Source: Gemmiger sp. An50
GTDB lineage: Bacteria; Bacillota; Clostridia; Oscillospirales; Ruminococcaceae
Reading direction: 5' to 3'
Assembly: GCF_002161595.1 (NCBI RefSeq)
Contig: NZ_NFID01000008.1
Coordinates: forward strand, 90,559 to 154,558
Length of the DNA: 64,000 nucleotides
Positions within the stretch are counted from its first letter, which is position 1. Each line of letters opens with the position of its first letter. The translations under genes and the position numbers were made by a program. Shown here in pieces: positions 56,003 through 63,904 of the stretch. The notes under the pieces were generated by a model. It was not told the origin of the DNA. It searched no databases and was given only the letters and a program-made list of their open reading frames with translations.

Positions 56003-56812
56003 ATGCTGCCGCGCAAAGCCAAGGTAAAGGGAAAGGTGTTTGCCATTCCCACAGAGCTGATCGACCCGTCGCCCTTTCAGGCACGCAGACACTTCGATGA
56101 AAAAGAGATCGCACAGCTGGCAGTGAGCATTCTGGAGAATGGTTTGCTGCAGCCGGTTTCGGTCCGCCGCTGTGGTGAGCGGTATCAGCTGGTGGCAGGG
56201 GAGAGACGGCTGCGGGCCTGCAAGCTGGCCCAGCTGCAGGAGATACCGGCCATTCTGTGTGATTATCAGGACCAGGCCACCGCGGCGCTGGGTCTTTTGG
56301 AAAATATGCAGCGCCAGGACCTGGACCCCTTTGAACAGGCCAAGGGCATTCAGGACGTAATCGCCCTGTGGGGGTGTACCCAGGAGGAGGCGGCCAAGCG
56401 GCTTGGCATGGCTCAGCCTACTTTGAACAACAAGCTGCGGCTGCTTCAGCTCAGCGACCAGCAGCAACAGTTTTGCCGCGCCAACAATCTGACCGAACGG
56501 CATGCCCGGGCGGTGCTTCGGCTGGAGGAAGCCCAGCGGCTGCCGGCACTGGAAGTCTTTGCAAAGCAGGGGATGAACGCCCGCCAGGCAGATGAGTATG
56601 TGCAGCGACTGGTGCAGAGAACGCCGCGCAAGAAAACCGTTCCCATGGTGCGGGATGTGCGGATTTTTGTGAACACCATCAACAAGGCGGTGCGCCTGAT
56701 GGTGGATGCGGGCGTGAAGGCCTCTACTCGTCGGGTGGAAGGGGATGGCTTTGTGGAGTATACGGTGCGAATCCCCACCGAACCGGGCCAGCAGGCCCGC
56801 CGCATTGGCTGA
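56003..56812 (+). CDS. noc: ParB-family nucleoid occlusion protein Noc
   Basis: 269 residues from ATG 56003 (AAAAGGAGG site); the longer upstream frame overlaps the promoter region. ParB/Sulfiredoxin N-terminal domain with VAGERRLRACKLA and LLENMQRQDLDPFEQAKG, HTH with EEAAKRLGMAQPTLNNKLRLLQLS, and LTERHARAVLRL. Position between rsmG and parA matches Noc; it lacks the long amphipathic N-terminus of Bacillus Noc, so membrane binding is uncertain. It could also act as a second ParB. Confidence 0.85.
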   Translation: MLPRKAKVKGKVFAIPTELIDPSPFQARRHFDEKEIAQLAVSILENGLLQPVSVRRCGERYQLVAGERRLRACKLAQLQEIPAILCDYQDQATAALGLLENMQRQDLDPFEQAKGIQDVIALWGCTQEEAAKRLGMAQPTLNNKLRLLQLSDQQQQFCRANNLTERHARAVLRLEEAQRLPALEVFAKQGMNARQADEYVQRLVQRTPRKKTVPMVRDVRIFVNTINKAVRLMVDAGVKASTRRVEGDGFVEYTVRIPTEPGQQARRIG

Positions 56813-56834
56813 ATTGTTCCACGTGGAACAATTC
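56811..56834. promoter_or_regulatory. parS: parS site 1 within a 24-bp perfect palindrome
   Basis: Core TGTTCCACGTGGAACA at 56815-56830, with four further self-complementary bases on each side. It begins at the noc stop codon. Confidence 0.85.
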
Positions 56835-56905
56835 AGAAGAATACTTGCTCCCCGCTCCGGTTTCGAAGATTGGGTTCAGCGATATAGGGAAAAGAGAAAA
56901 CAGGG

Positions 56906-56945
56906 TGCAAAGGGGAATGTTCCACGTGGAACATTCCCCTTTGCA
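56906..56945. promoter_or_regulatory. parS: parS site 2 within a 40-bp perfect palindrome
   Basis: Core at 56918-56933; both 12-base flanks continue the symmetry without mismatch. In RNA this would be a 20-bp hairpin and could also end the noc transcript, although the trailing T run is weak. Confidence 0.85.
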
Positions 56946-56971
56946 TTTGCAGAGAAAAGAACAGGAAAGCC

Positions 56972-57003
56972 CATCAAATTGTTCCACGTGGAACAATTTG
57001 ATG
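56972..57003. promoter_or_regulatory. parS: parS site 3 within a 32-bp perfect palindrome
   Basis: Core at 56980-56995, with 8-base self-complementary flanks different from those of sites 1 and 2. Confidence 0.85.
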
Positions 57004-57074
57004 CCAAAAAGCCGGAGAAAAGAATGAAATCTGAGGAAAATCCAGTGAGATGGGTGTAATCATGCCGAAATCTA

Positions 57075-57083
57075 TGCTATAAT
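57075..57083 (+). promoter_or_regulatory. extended -10 promoter of parA-parB-serS
   Basis: TGCTATAAT, about 67 bp before the parA start and downstream of the parS cluster. Confidence 0.65.
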
Positions 57084-57149
57084 AACACCGATGCCTGCCG
57101 CGAACAACCGTTTCGCGGATGCAGATCTGATGAATTGGAGGCACAAGCG

Positions 57150-57911
57150 GTGGGAAAAGTAATCGCAGTTGCAAACCAGAAAGGCGGCGTGGGCAAAAGC
57201 ACCACCGCGGTGAACCTGGCGTCCTGTGTGGCGGCAGAGGGGAAACGGGTGCTGATTGTGGACCTGGACCCCCAGGGCAACACCACCAGCGGCTATGGAA
57301 TTTCCAAACGCAGCGTAGAGACCAGTGTGTACGATCTGATCATCGGCGAGGCCCAGGCCCAGCAGGCCATTGTGCCCACCGAGTTTATGGTGGATGTGAT
57401 TCCGTCCAACATTCAGCTTTCCGGCGCAGTGATCGAGCTGGTGAATATGGAGCGGCGGGAAAGCCGTCTGCGCCAGGCGCTGGCTTCGGTGGCGGGAAAT
57501 TATGATTACATCTTTATCGACTGCCCGCCCAGCCTGGACCTGCTGACCCTGAATGGTCTGTGCGCCAGCGATTCGGTGCTCATTCCAATTCAGTGCGAAT
57601 ACTACGCGCTGGAAGGACTTTCCGAGCTGATGAGCACCCTGAAAACAGTTCGCAAGATGTACAACCGGTATCTGGAGATCGAGGGCGTGGTGTTCACCAT
57701 GTACGCGGGACGGCTGAATCTGACCCTGCAGGTGGTGGACCAGGTAAAGAAATTTTTCGGCGACAAGGTCTACAAGACCACTGTGCCCCGGAATGTGCGC
57801 CTTTCCGAGGCGCCCAGCTACGGGCAGCCCATCAATTACTACGACCCGGCCAGCAAGGGCTGCGAAGCCTACCAGGCCATGGCGAAGGAATTGCTGAGCA
57901 ACAATCGTTAA
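57150..57911 (+). CDS. parA: chromosome partitioning ATPase ParA (Soj)
   Basis: 253 residues from GTG 57150, preferred because GGAGG lies 8 bp upstream. Deviant Walker A KGGVGKST at 11-18, Walker A' DLDPQGNTTSGYG, Walker B FIDCPPSLDLLTLN. ATP-dependent DNA-binding partner of ParB and modulator of DnaA in Bacillus. Followed 15 bp later by parB. Confidence 0.96.
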   Translation: MGKVIAVANQKGGVGKSTTAVNLASCVAAEGKRVLIVDLDPQGNTTSGYGISKRSVETSVYDLIIGEAQAQQAIVPTEFMVDVIPSNIQLSGAVIELVNMERRESRLRQALASVAGNYDYIFIDCPPSLDLLTLNGLCASDSVLIPIQCEYYALEGLSELMSTLKTVRKMYNRYLEIEGVVFTMYAGRLNLTLQVVDQVKKFFGDKVYKTTVPRNVRLSEAPSYGQPINYYDPASKGCEAYQAMAKELLSNNR

Positions 57912-57926
57912 AAAGGAGGGCGGCAA

Positions 57927-58793
57927 ATGGCACAAAAGAAAGGCGGCCTTGGCCGCGGGCTGGAAAGTCTGTTTGAGGAAACGGCCCGGGACGTGGGCCG
58001 GGAGGTGAGCACCCTCCCTCTGCGGGACATTGAACCGGACAAGGAACAGCCCCGCAAGGACTTCTCCGAAGAGCCCTTGTCGGAACTGGCAGCCAGCATC
58101 ACCGAGCACGGTGTGCTGCAGCCTATCACGGTACGCCCCTGCAACAGCGGCGGCTACAAGATCATCGCGGGTGAACGCCGCTGGCGGGCTGCCCGTCTGG
58201 CGGGTTTGTCTGAAATTCCGGTAATCATCAAGGATGTGACCGAGAGTGAAGCCATGGAAATGGCGCTGATTGAGAACCTACAGCGTGAGGACCTGGACCC
58301 GGTGGAGGAGGCCTTCGGCTACAAGCAGCTGATGGAGCGCTGCGGGTTGACCCAGGAACAGGCCGCCAAGCGGCTGGGCAAGAGCCGCAGCTCGGTGGCC
58401 AATAGCCTGCGGCTGCTGAATCTGCCCCAGCGGGCGCTGGAGTGGCTGCAGACCGGTCATCTGACCACCGGCCACGCCAAGGTGATTCTGGGCCTGGAGA
58501 GCGAAGAGCTGCAGGAACAGGCGGCCCAGATGGTAGTAGAAAACGACCTGAACGTGCGCCAGACCGAAGCGCTCTGCAAAAAGCTGGCTAAGCCCGAAAA
58601 ACCTCCGGTCAGCCAGCCGGTGCGTCCTGCTCTGCCGGACGAGGTGGAGCTGGCACTCCGCGAGGTGCTGGGCAACGAGGTCAAGGTGGCCTACAAAAAC
58701 GGGCGGGGCAGCCTGACCGTTCATTTTTACTCGGATGAGCAACTCACCGCCTTTGCCAACCTGCTGGGCGGTTATCAAAAGGAAACAATCTGA
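57927..58793 (+). CDS. parB: chromosome partitioning protein ParB (Spo0J)
   Basis: 288 residues. N-terminal KKGGLGRGLESLF, CTP-binding boxes ITVRPC...IIAGERRWRAARLAGL and ALIENLQREDLDPVEEAFGYKQL, HTH QEQAAKRLGKSRSSVANSLRLLNLP, and a C-terminal dimer domain (about 235-288). Loads on the parS sites upstream and spreads as a CTP clamp. Confidence 0.96.
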   Translation: MAQKKGGLGRGLESLFEETARDVGREVSTLPLRDIEPDKEQPRKDFSEEPLSELAASITEHGVLQPITVRPCNSGGYKIIAGERRWRAARLAGLSEIPVIIKDVTESEAMEMALIENLQREDLDPVEEAFGYKQLMERCGLTQEQAAKRLGKSRSSVANSLRLLNLPQRALEWLQTGHLTTGHAKVILGLESEELQEQAAQMVVENDLNVRQTEALCKKLAKPEKPPVSQPVRPALPDEVELALREVLGNEVKVAYKNGRGSLTVHFYSDEQLTAFANLLGGYQKETI

Positions 58794-58811
58794 AAAAGGG
58801 GATAGAAATTT

Positions 58812-60107
58812 ATGCTGGACTTGCGTTTTGTACGGGAGAACCCGGAGCTGGTCAAGGAAAACATCAAAAAGAAATTCCAGGATTCCAAGCTGCCTCTGGT
58901 GGATGAGGTCATCGCTCTGGATACTGAGAACCGCAACACTGTGACCGAGGCGAACAACCTGCGCAGCGAGCGCAACAAGCTCTCCAAGCAGATCGGCGCG
59001 CTGATGGGTCAGAAGAAGTTTGAGGAGGCCGAGGCCGTGAAGGCTCAGGTGGCCGCTCAGGCGGACCGTCTGAAGGATCTGGAGGCCAAAGAGACCGAGC
59101 TGGAGGAGAAGATCCGCAACATCATGCTAGTCATCCCCAACATGATCGATCCCAGCGTGCCCATCGGCCCGGACGACAGCCACAACGTGGAGGTGGAGCG
59201 CTTCGGCGAGCCTGTGGTACCTGACTTCGAGATCCCCTACCACACCGAGATCATGGAGAGCTTCGACGGCATCGATCTGGACAGCGCCCGCCGTGTGGCC
59301 GGCAACGGCTTCTACTACCTGCTGGGCGATATTGCCCGCCTGCATGAGGCTGTGCTGGCCTACGCCCGCGACTTCATGATCGACAAGGGCTTCACCTACG
59401 TGATTCCTCCCTTCATGATGCACGGCAGCGTGGTGCAGGGCGTTATGAGCTTCCCCGAAATGGACGCTATGATGTACAAGATCGAGGGTGAGGACTTGTA
59501 TCTGATCGGCACCAGCGAGCACACCATGATCGGCCGTTTCGTGGATCAGCTGATTCCTGAGGCCAAACTGCCCCAGACCCTGACCAGCTACAGCCCCTGC
59601 TTCCGTAAGGAGAAGGGCGCTCACGGTCTGGAGGAGCGCGGCGTGTACCGCATCCATCAGTTCGAGAAGCAGGAGATGATCGTGGTCTGCAAGCCTGAGG
59701 AGAGCATGGAGTGGTACGACAAGATGTGGCACAACAGCGTGGAGCTGTTCCGCAGCCTGGATATCCCCGTGCGCCAGCTGGAGTGCTGCTCCGGCGACCT
59801 GGCTGACCTGAAGGTGAAGAGCTGTGACATCGAGGCCTGGAGCCCCCGTCAGAAGAAGTACTTCGAGGTGTGCAGCTGCTCCAACCTGGGCGATGCTCAG
59901 AGCCGCCGCCTGAAGATCCGCGTGAAGGGCGAGGACGGCCGCAACTACCTGCCTCACACCCTGAACAACACCTGCGTGGCTCCTCCGCGTATGCTGATCG
60001 CCTTCCTGGAGAACAACCTGCAGGCAGACGGCACCGTGAAGATCCCCGAGGTCCTGCGCCCCTACATGGGCGGCAAGGAACTGCTGGTTCCCAAGCACGG
60101 CAAGTAA
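58812..60107 (+). CDS. serS: serine--tRNA ligase
   Basis: 431 residues. N-terminal coiled-coil arm (about 28-105), then the class II core: motif 2 with CFRKEKGAHGLEERGVYRIHQF and motif 3 with NNTCVAPPRMLIAFLEN. Charges tRNA-Ser. No T-box leader is visible; it is probably read from the parA promoter, 18 bp after parB. Confidence 0.97.
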   Translation: MLDLRFVRENPELVKENIKKKFQDSKLPLVDEVIALDTENRNTVTEANNLRSERNKLSKQIGALMGQKKFEEAEAVKAQVAAQADRLKDLEAKETELEEKIRNIMLVIPNMIDPSVPIGPDDSHNVEVERFGEPVVPDFEIPYHTEIMESFDGIDLDSARRVAGNGFYYLLGDIARLHEAVLAYARDFMIDKGFTYVIPPFMMHGSVVQGVMSFPEMDAMMYKIEGEDLYLIGTSEHTMIGRFVDQLIPEAKLPQTLTSYSPCFRKEKGAHGLEERGVYRIHQFEKQEMIVVCKPEESMEWYDKMWHNSVELFRSLDIPVRQLECCSGDLADLKVKSCDIEAWSPRQKKYFEVCSCSNLGDAQSRRLKIRVKGEDGRNYLPHTLNNTCVAPPRMLIAFLENNLQADGTVKIPEVLRPYMGGKELLVPKHGK

Positions 60108-60125
60108 TCATTGAAACAGAGAAGA

Positions 60126-60155
60126 GCCTCCGGAAAAGCATCCGGAGGCCCTTTT
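60126..60155 (+). terminator. terminator after serS
   Basis: Stem GCCTCCGGA/TCCGGAGGC, then CCTTTT. Confidence 0.82.
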
Positions 60156-60207
60156 AGTTCATGGTAAAAAATGGAAGAAAGTTTTTAAAAAAAAGATGAA
60201 AAAACTG

Positions 60208-60236
60208 TTGACAAGTCAATCTCTGTTTAATATAAT
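60208..60236 (+). promoter_or_regulatory. tRNA-Met/tRNA-Glu promoter
   Basis: TTGACA, 17 bp, TATAAT: a perfect consensus sigma-A promoter 34 bp before tRNA-Met. Confidence 0.92.
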
Positions 60237-60270
60237 ATAAAAGCGCCCTACATACGGCGCAATTGAATAT

Positions 60271-60347
60271 GGCGGTATAGCTCAGTTGGCTAGAGCATTC
60301 GGTTCATACCCGAAGTGTCACCGGTTCGAATCCAGTTACCGCTACCA
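60271..60347 (+). tRNA. tRNA-Met (anticodon CAT), elongator type
   Basis: 77 nt with encoded CCA. Acceptor GGCGGTA/TACCGCT with G1-T72 wobble, anticodon loop TTCATAC, T-loop GTTCGAATC. The initiator's three G-C pairs below the anticodon loop are absent, so it is elongator Met (or a lysidine-modified Ile isoacceptor, which sequence alone does not exclude). Confidence 0.93.
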
Positions 60348-60349
60348 TC

Positions 60350-60437
60350 AAATACAGGGTTTAGCTAGAATACTTGGGGGTTACCCGCAATAGTGGGTGA
60401 TGAAGTATGCTTGCTGTTTTAGCTAAACTTTGTATTT
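60350..60437 (+). ncRNA. structured spacer between tRNA-Met and tRNA-Glu
   Basis: An 18-base outer stem (60350-60367 with 60420-60437; only a 3-nt internal bulge, GGG opposite CTT) encloses a second stem ATACTT/AAGTAT (60370-60375, 60403-60408) and an inner ACCC/GGGT hairpin (60383-60386, 60395-60398). Transcribed from the tRNA promoter; probably released by tRNA processing. No Rfam family recognised. Confidence 0.45.
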
Positions 60438-60443
60438 TTATAA

Positions 60444-60518
60444 GGCCCATTGGTCAAGCGGTCAAGACATCGCCCTTTCACGGCGGTAACCCGGGTTCGA
60501 TTCCCGGATGGGTCACCA
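60444..60518 (+). tRNA. tRNA-Glu (anticodon TTC)
   Basis: 75 nt with encoded CCA; acceptor GGCCCAT/ATGGGTC, anticodon loop CTTTCAC, T-loop GTTCGATTC. Confidence 0.95.
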
Positions 60519-60523
60519 GAAGC

Positions 60524-60556
60524 CCGGATCTGTTGTTACAGCAGGTCCGGTTTTTT
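60524..60556 (+). terminator. terminator after tRNA-Glu
   Basis: Imperfect stem around CCGGATCTG and CAGGTCCGG followed by TTTTTTCTT. Confidence 0.78.
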
Positions 60557-60617
60557 CTTGCAGTATTAAGTTGAGAAAATTAATACTTTATCCAATTAAA
60601 ATAAGGAGAATAACCAT

Positions 60618-61460
60618 ATGAAAAAACGGCAAAGGATGTCGCCTGCAATGGCGCTGCTGCGCGTGCTGCAGGGGGCGCTCATTGGATTGGGTGCGGTGTT
60701 GCCCGGCATTTCCGGCGGTGTGCTGTGTGTGATCTTCGGAATTTACCGGCCGGTGATGGAACTGCTGTCTGACCCCAGGAAAAATTATAAGACCCATCTG
60801 CCCAAACTTGTCCCGGTGATTGTGGGCATGGGTGTGGGATTTCTGGGGGTGGCCAATTTGCTGGCCTTCTTTTTGGATCGATATCCCAATCAGTCGGTCT
60901 GCCTGTTCGTGGGACTGATCGGCGGCATGCTGCCCTCGCTGCTGAAGCAGGCGGGTGAGCAGGGGAGAACCAAAGCCTCCTGGAGCGCGCTGGGCGGAGC
61001 GTTTGCCCTGGTGCTGGGCCTTCTGGTGGCGCTTGAAGTGTTTTCGATTCAGGTGACTCCTTCAGTGCTTTGGTACCTGTTCTGTGGCTTCTGCCTGGCG
61101 CTGAGCGTTATTGCACCGGGAATGAGTTTTTCCACCCTGCTGATGCCGCTGGGGCTTTATACGCCCTTTGTGGAGGGCCTGGGGCGGCTCCGGCCCACAG
61201 TCCTGGTGCCGGGAATCGCCGGTGCGGTAATTACGGTAGTGCTGCTGGCGAAGGCAGTGGACCGGCTGTTTGAACGACACTACTCGGTGGCGTTCCATGC
61301 CATTGTGGGTGTGGTAATAGCAGCTACGCTGGTGATCATTCCCTTTAAGGATATGGCCACCTCGCCCAAGGCGCTGACCGCTGATCTGATTTGTCTTGCG
61401 GTGGGAATCGTGCTGGCGCTGGCACTGGACCGGTTTAACGCCCGTTTCCCGAAGGAGTAA
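60618..61460 (+). CDS. DUF368/PopT-type undecaprenyl phosphate translocase
   Basis: 280 residues with about eight membrane helices in two pseudo-repeats; GALIGLGAVLPGISGGVLCVIFGIY and FCLALSVIAPGMSFSTLLMPLGLY are the paired DUF368 motifs (VLPGISGG, IAPGMSFS). DUF368 proteins (PopT) return undecaprenyl phosphate across the membrane for wall synthesis. AAGGAG precedes ATG 60618. Confidence 0.9.
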   Translation: MKKRQRMSPAMALLRVLQGALIGLGAVLPGISGGVLCVIFGIYRPVMELLSDPRKNYKTHLPKLVPVIVGMGVGFLGVANLLAFFLDRYPNQSVCLFVGLIGGMLPSLLKQAGEQGRTKASWSALGGAFALVLGLLVALEVFSIQVTPSVLWYLFCGFCLALSVIAPGMSFSTLLMPLGLYTPFVEGLGRLRPTVLVPGIAGAVITVVLLAKAVDRLFERHYSVAFHAIVGVVIAATLVIIPFKDMATSPKALTADLICLAVGIVLALALDRFNARFPKE

Positions 61461-61518
61461 CGGATTTGTTTTAAAATGCAGAAAAGTAATGCTTTTCGAT
61501 GCGGCATTGAAAAACCTG

Positions 61519-61547
61519 TTGACAAGACAGGAAAAAGCGAGTAAATA
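61519..61547 (+). promoter_or_regulatory. kup promoter
   Basis: TTGACA, 17 bp, TAAATA. The ~75-nt leader holds a GC-rich hairpin (61571-61596, CCCCGGCCGA and complement) without a T run. It is too short for a ydaO c-di-AMP riboswitch. Confidence 0.65.
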
Positions 61548-61631
61548 GAAAGAACAAACATGATAAGTACCCCGGCCGAATCCTTTCGGCCGGGGTCAAC
61601 AGCATTATAACAGAGGAGAATGAAAAACGAT

Positions 61632-63674
61632 ATGACGGCAGCAGAAAAACGACCGGCGATCCCAATCAGTCCGGCAGCGGCACTGGTGGCCATTGGTGTG
61701 GTGTACGGTGATATCGGCACGTCGCCCATGTATGTGATGAAATCCATTGTGGCGGGAAACGGTGGCCTGAGCAGTGTGGACCCGCAGCTGATTCTGGGCT
61801 CCCTTTCGCTGGTGATCTGGACGCTGACTCTGCTCACCACCGTGAAATATGTTCTGGTGGCCATGCAGGCGGACAACCACGGCGAGGGCGGTATTTTCTC
61901 CCTTTACAGCATCGTGCGCCGCAGCCGCAAGCATCTGGTGGTGCTGGCTATGGTGGGCGGCGCCGCTCTTTTGGCGGACGGCGTGCTTACCCCGGCCGTA
62001 ACGGTGACCACGGCGGTGGAAGGTCTGCGCAGTATTCCGGCGCTGGCGCTGCTGCTGGGCCCGGGCCAGAGCAGGATCATCCAGATTACTCTGGTGATTT
62101 TGGCGGTTCTGTTCCTGATTCAGCGGGCCGGAACAAGTTCCATCGGCAAGGCCTTTGGTCCCATCATGACGATCTGGTTCCTGTTTTTAGGAGGCATGGG
62201 TCTTTACCACATGGCAGGGGACTGGACGGTGTTGCAGGCGCTGAACCCCATGCTGGCATTGCGGGTGCTGGTGAGCCCTTATAATAAAATGGGCTTTTTC
62301 ATTCTGGGCAGCGTATTCCTTGCCACCACCGGCGCCGAGGCGTTGTATTCCGATATGGGCCATGTGGGCAAGGGCAATATCTACATCAGCTGGCCCTTCG
62401 TGAAGGTCTGCCTGATTCTGAACTATCTGGGGCAGGGCGCCTGGCTTATCGCTCACCGGCAGGACCCAGAGTTGAGCCGGATGCAGGATATGAACCCCTT
62501 CTTTGAGATGGTACCGTCTCAGCTGCGGCTGCTGGCGGTTCTGCTGGGTACTCTGGCGGCGATCATTGCATCCCAGGCGCTGATCACCGGCGCTTTTACC
62601 ATGGTGTCCGAAGCTTGTAAGCTGGAGCTGATGCCTCACATGCAGATCGTTTATCCCTCCCGCACCATGGGTCAGCTGTATATTCCCCTGGTCAACATCT
62701 GCCTTTGGGTGGGATGCTCGCTGCTGGTGCTGTATTTCCGCTCCAGCCGGCGGATGGAGGCAGCTTATGGCCTGGCCATCACGGTAACCATGCTGATGAC
62801 CACCATGCTGCTGTTTGTGTTCCTGCGAGATAAAAAGCATCGGGGGCCCATTGCCTGGGGCTTCCTTGCCCTGTTCGGCGGGGTTGAACTGATGTTCCTG
62901 CTCTCCAGCTTGACCAAATTCGCGGAGGGCGGCTATGTGGCCGTGGCGCTGGCAGCGGTGCTGCTGTTCATCATGTACATCTGGCACCGGGGAACCCAGG
63001 TGGAGGACACCCAGGCCATCTATCTGAATGTGGATACTTATAAAGAGGTATTGGGCCAGCTGAGGGCAGACGAGAGCGTGCCCTGCTTTACCGATAACCT
63101 GATTTATCTGACCAAGAGCCGCTACCATAATTTTGTGGAGCGGGATATTCTGTATTCCATTCTGGAAAAAGGGCCCAAGCGGGCGAGGGCTTATTGGTTT
63201 GTAAGTATCCACGTGGAGGATGTGCCCTATAAGCGGGAGTACGAGGTGGAGAGCTTCGGCACCGATTATATCTTCCGGGTAAAACTGAACCTGGGCTTTA
63301 AGGAAAACCAGCGCATCAATGTGTATCTACGTCAGATCGTGCAGGAGCTGATGGAAAGCGGAGAGCTTCCGCTGCAGAAGCAGCGCTATGCGGTGGAGGC
63401 TCCGGGGGATGTGGGTGGCTTCAAATTCTGCATCATCCGCAAGCGGGTAGTGCCGGAAAGCGATTTGCCTGCTTCGGACCAGGGCATCTTGTCGGTGAAG
63501 TATGCGATCCGGCATGTGGCGGGCTCGCCGGCCCGTTGGTATGGGCTGGAGAACTCGATCCTGGCGGTGGAGTATCTGCCCTTGTTTGTAAGAATGAAGG
63601 AAAGCGCACCCATACGCAGAAAAAGCGAATGGGGCAAGAAGAAAGAGACTGCCCCGGCGGAGCAGCTGCAATAA
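61632..63674 (+). CDS. kup: KUP family potassium uptake protein
   Basis: 680 residues from ATG 61632. An ATG at 61620 is only 1 bp after GAGGAG, so 61632 (13 bp) is slightly preferred but uncertain. Twelve membrane helices: VAIGVVYGDIGTSPMYVMKSI opens the fold, GEGGIFSLYSIVRR follows, and DGVLTPAVTV and the TGAEALYSDMGHVGKGNI segment are diagnostic. The C-terminal ~220 residues are cytoplasmic, the region where c-di-AMP binds in some KupA/B homologues. Proton-coupled K+ uptake. Confidence 0.95.
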   Translation: MTAAEKRPAIPISPAAALVAIGVVYGDIGTSPMYVMKSIVAGNGGLSSVDPQLILGSLSLVIWTLTLLTTVKYVLVAMQADNHGEGGIFSLYSIVRRSRKHLVVLAMVGGAALLADGVLTPAVTVTTAVEGLRSIPALALLLGPGQSRIIQITLVILAVLFLIQRAGTSSIGKAFGPIMTIWFLFLGGMGLYHMAGDWTVLQALNPMLALRVLVSPYNKMGFFILGSVFLATTGAEALYSDMGHVGKGNIYISWPFVKVCLILNYLGQGAWLIAHRQDPELSRMQDMNPFFEMVPSQLRLLAVLLGTLAAIIASQALITGAFTMVSEACKLELMPHMQIVYPSRTMGQLYIPLVNICLWVGCSLLVLYFRSSRRMEAAYGLAITVTMLMTTMLLFVFLRDKKHRGPIAWGFLALFGGVELMFLLSSLTKFAEGGYVAVALAAVLLFIMYIWHRGTQVEDTQAIYLNVDTYKEVLGQLRADESVPCFTDNLIYLTKSRYHNFVERDILYSILEKGPKRARAYWFVSIHVEDVPYKREYEVESFGTDYIFRVKLNLGFKENQRINVYLRQIVQELMESGELPLQKQRYAVEAPGDVGGFKFCIIRKRVVPESDLPASDQGILSVKYAIRHVAGSPARWYGLENSILAVEYLPLFVRMKESAPIRRKSEWGKKKETAPAEQLQ

Positions 63675-63675
63675 G

Positions 63676-63712
63676 AAAGGGACGGGGGTTTCCCCCGTCC
63701 CTTTCCTTTATA
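63676..63712 (+). terminator. terminator after kup
   Basis: Perfect 13-bp stem AAAGGGACGGGGG/CCCCCGTCCCTTT, TTT loop, T-rich tail. Confidence 0.92.
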
Positions 63713-63776
63713 TATAAGGGGAGAGGAGAGCAGTTTGGAAAAGAAGAAAAAACATGGAATAAATTTCAAAAAAGTG

Positions 63777-63805
63777 TTGACATGTGTTCCATGGTGTGGT
63801 ATTAT
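63777..63805 (+). promoter_or_regulatory. rRNA operon promoter P1
   Basis: TTGACA, 17 bp, TATTAT (read alternatively with ATTATAAT). Followed by GCTGTCGCGAGAGACAGC, a 6-bp hairpin at 63822-63839. Confidence 0.75.
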
Positions 63806-63869
63806 AATCAAGCTGTCGCGAGAGACAGCGAGCCGCTGAAAAGCTAATAAAAATATTTCAAAAAAGTGC

Positions 63870-63898
63870 TTGACAAAAAGAACTTTGCGAGATATAAT
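63870..63898 (+). promoter_or_regulatory. rRNA operon promoter P2
   Basis: TTGACA, 17 bp, TATAAT: perfect consensus, 93 bp after P1, preceded by an AAAAATATTTCAAAAAA tract resembling an UP element. Confidence 0.85.
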
Positions 63899-63904
63899 AA
63901 ACAA

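Noticed and set aside
58700..58812. T-box riboswitch upstream of serS
   Set aside because: Only 18 bp separate parB and serS, so there is no room for a leader.
61548..61619. c-di-AMP (ydaO) riboswitch upstream of kup
   Set aside because: The leader is only about 75 nt with one simple hairpin; the riboswitch needs roughly twice that length and conserved elements not seen.
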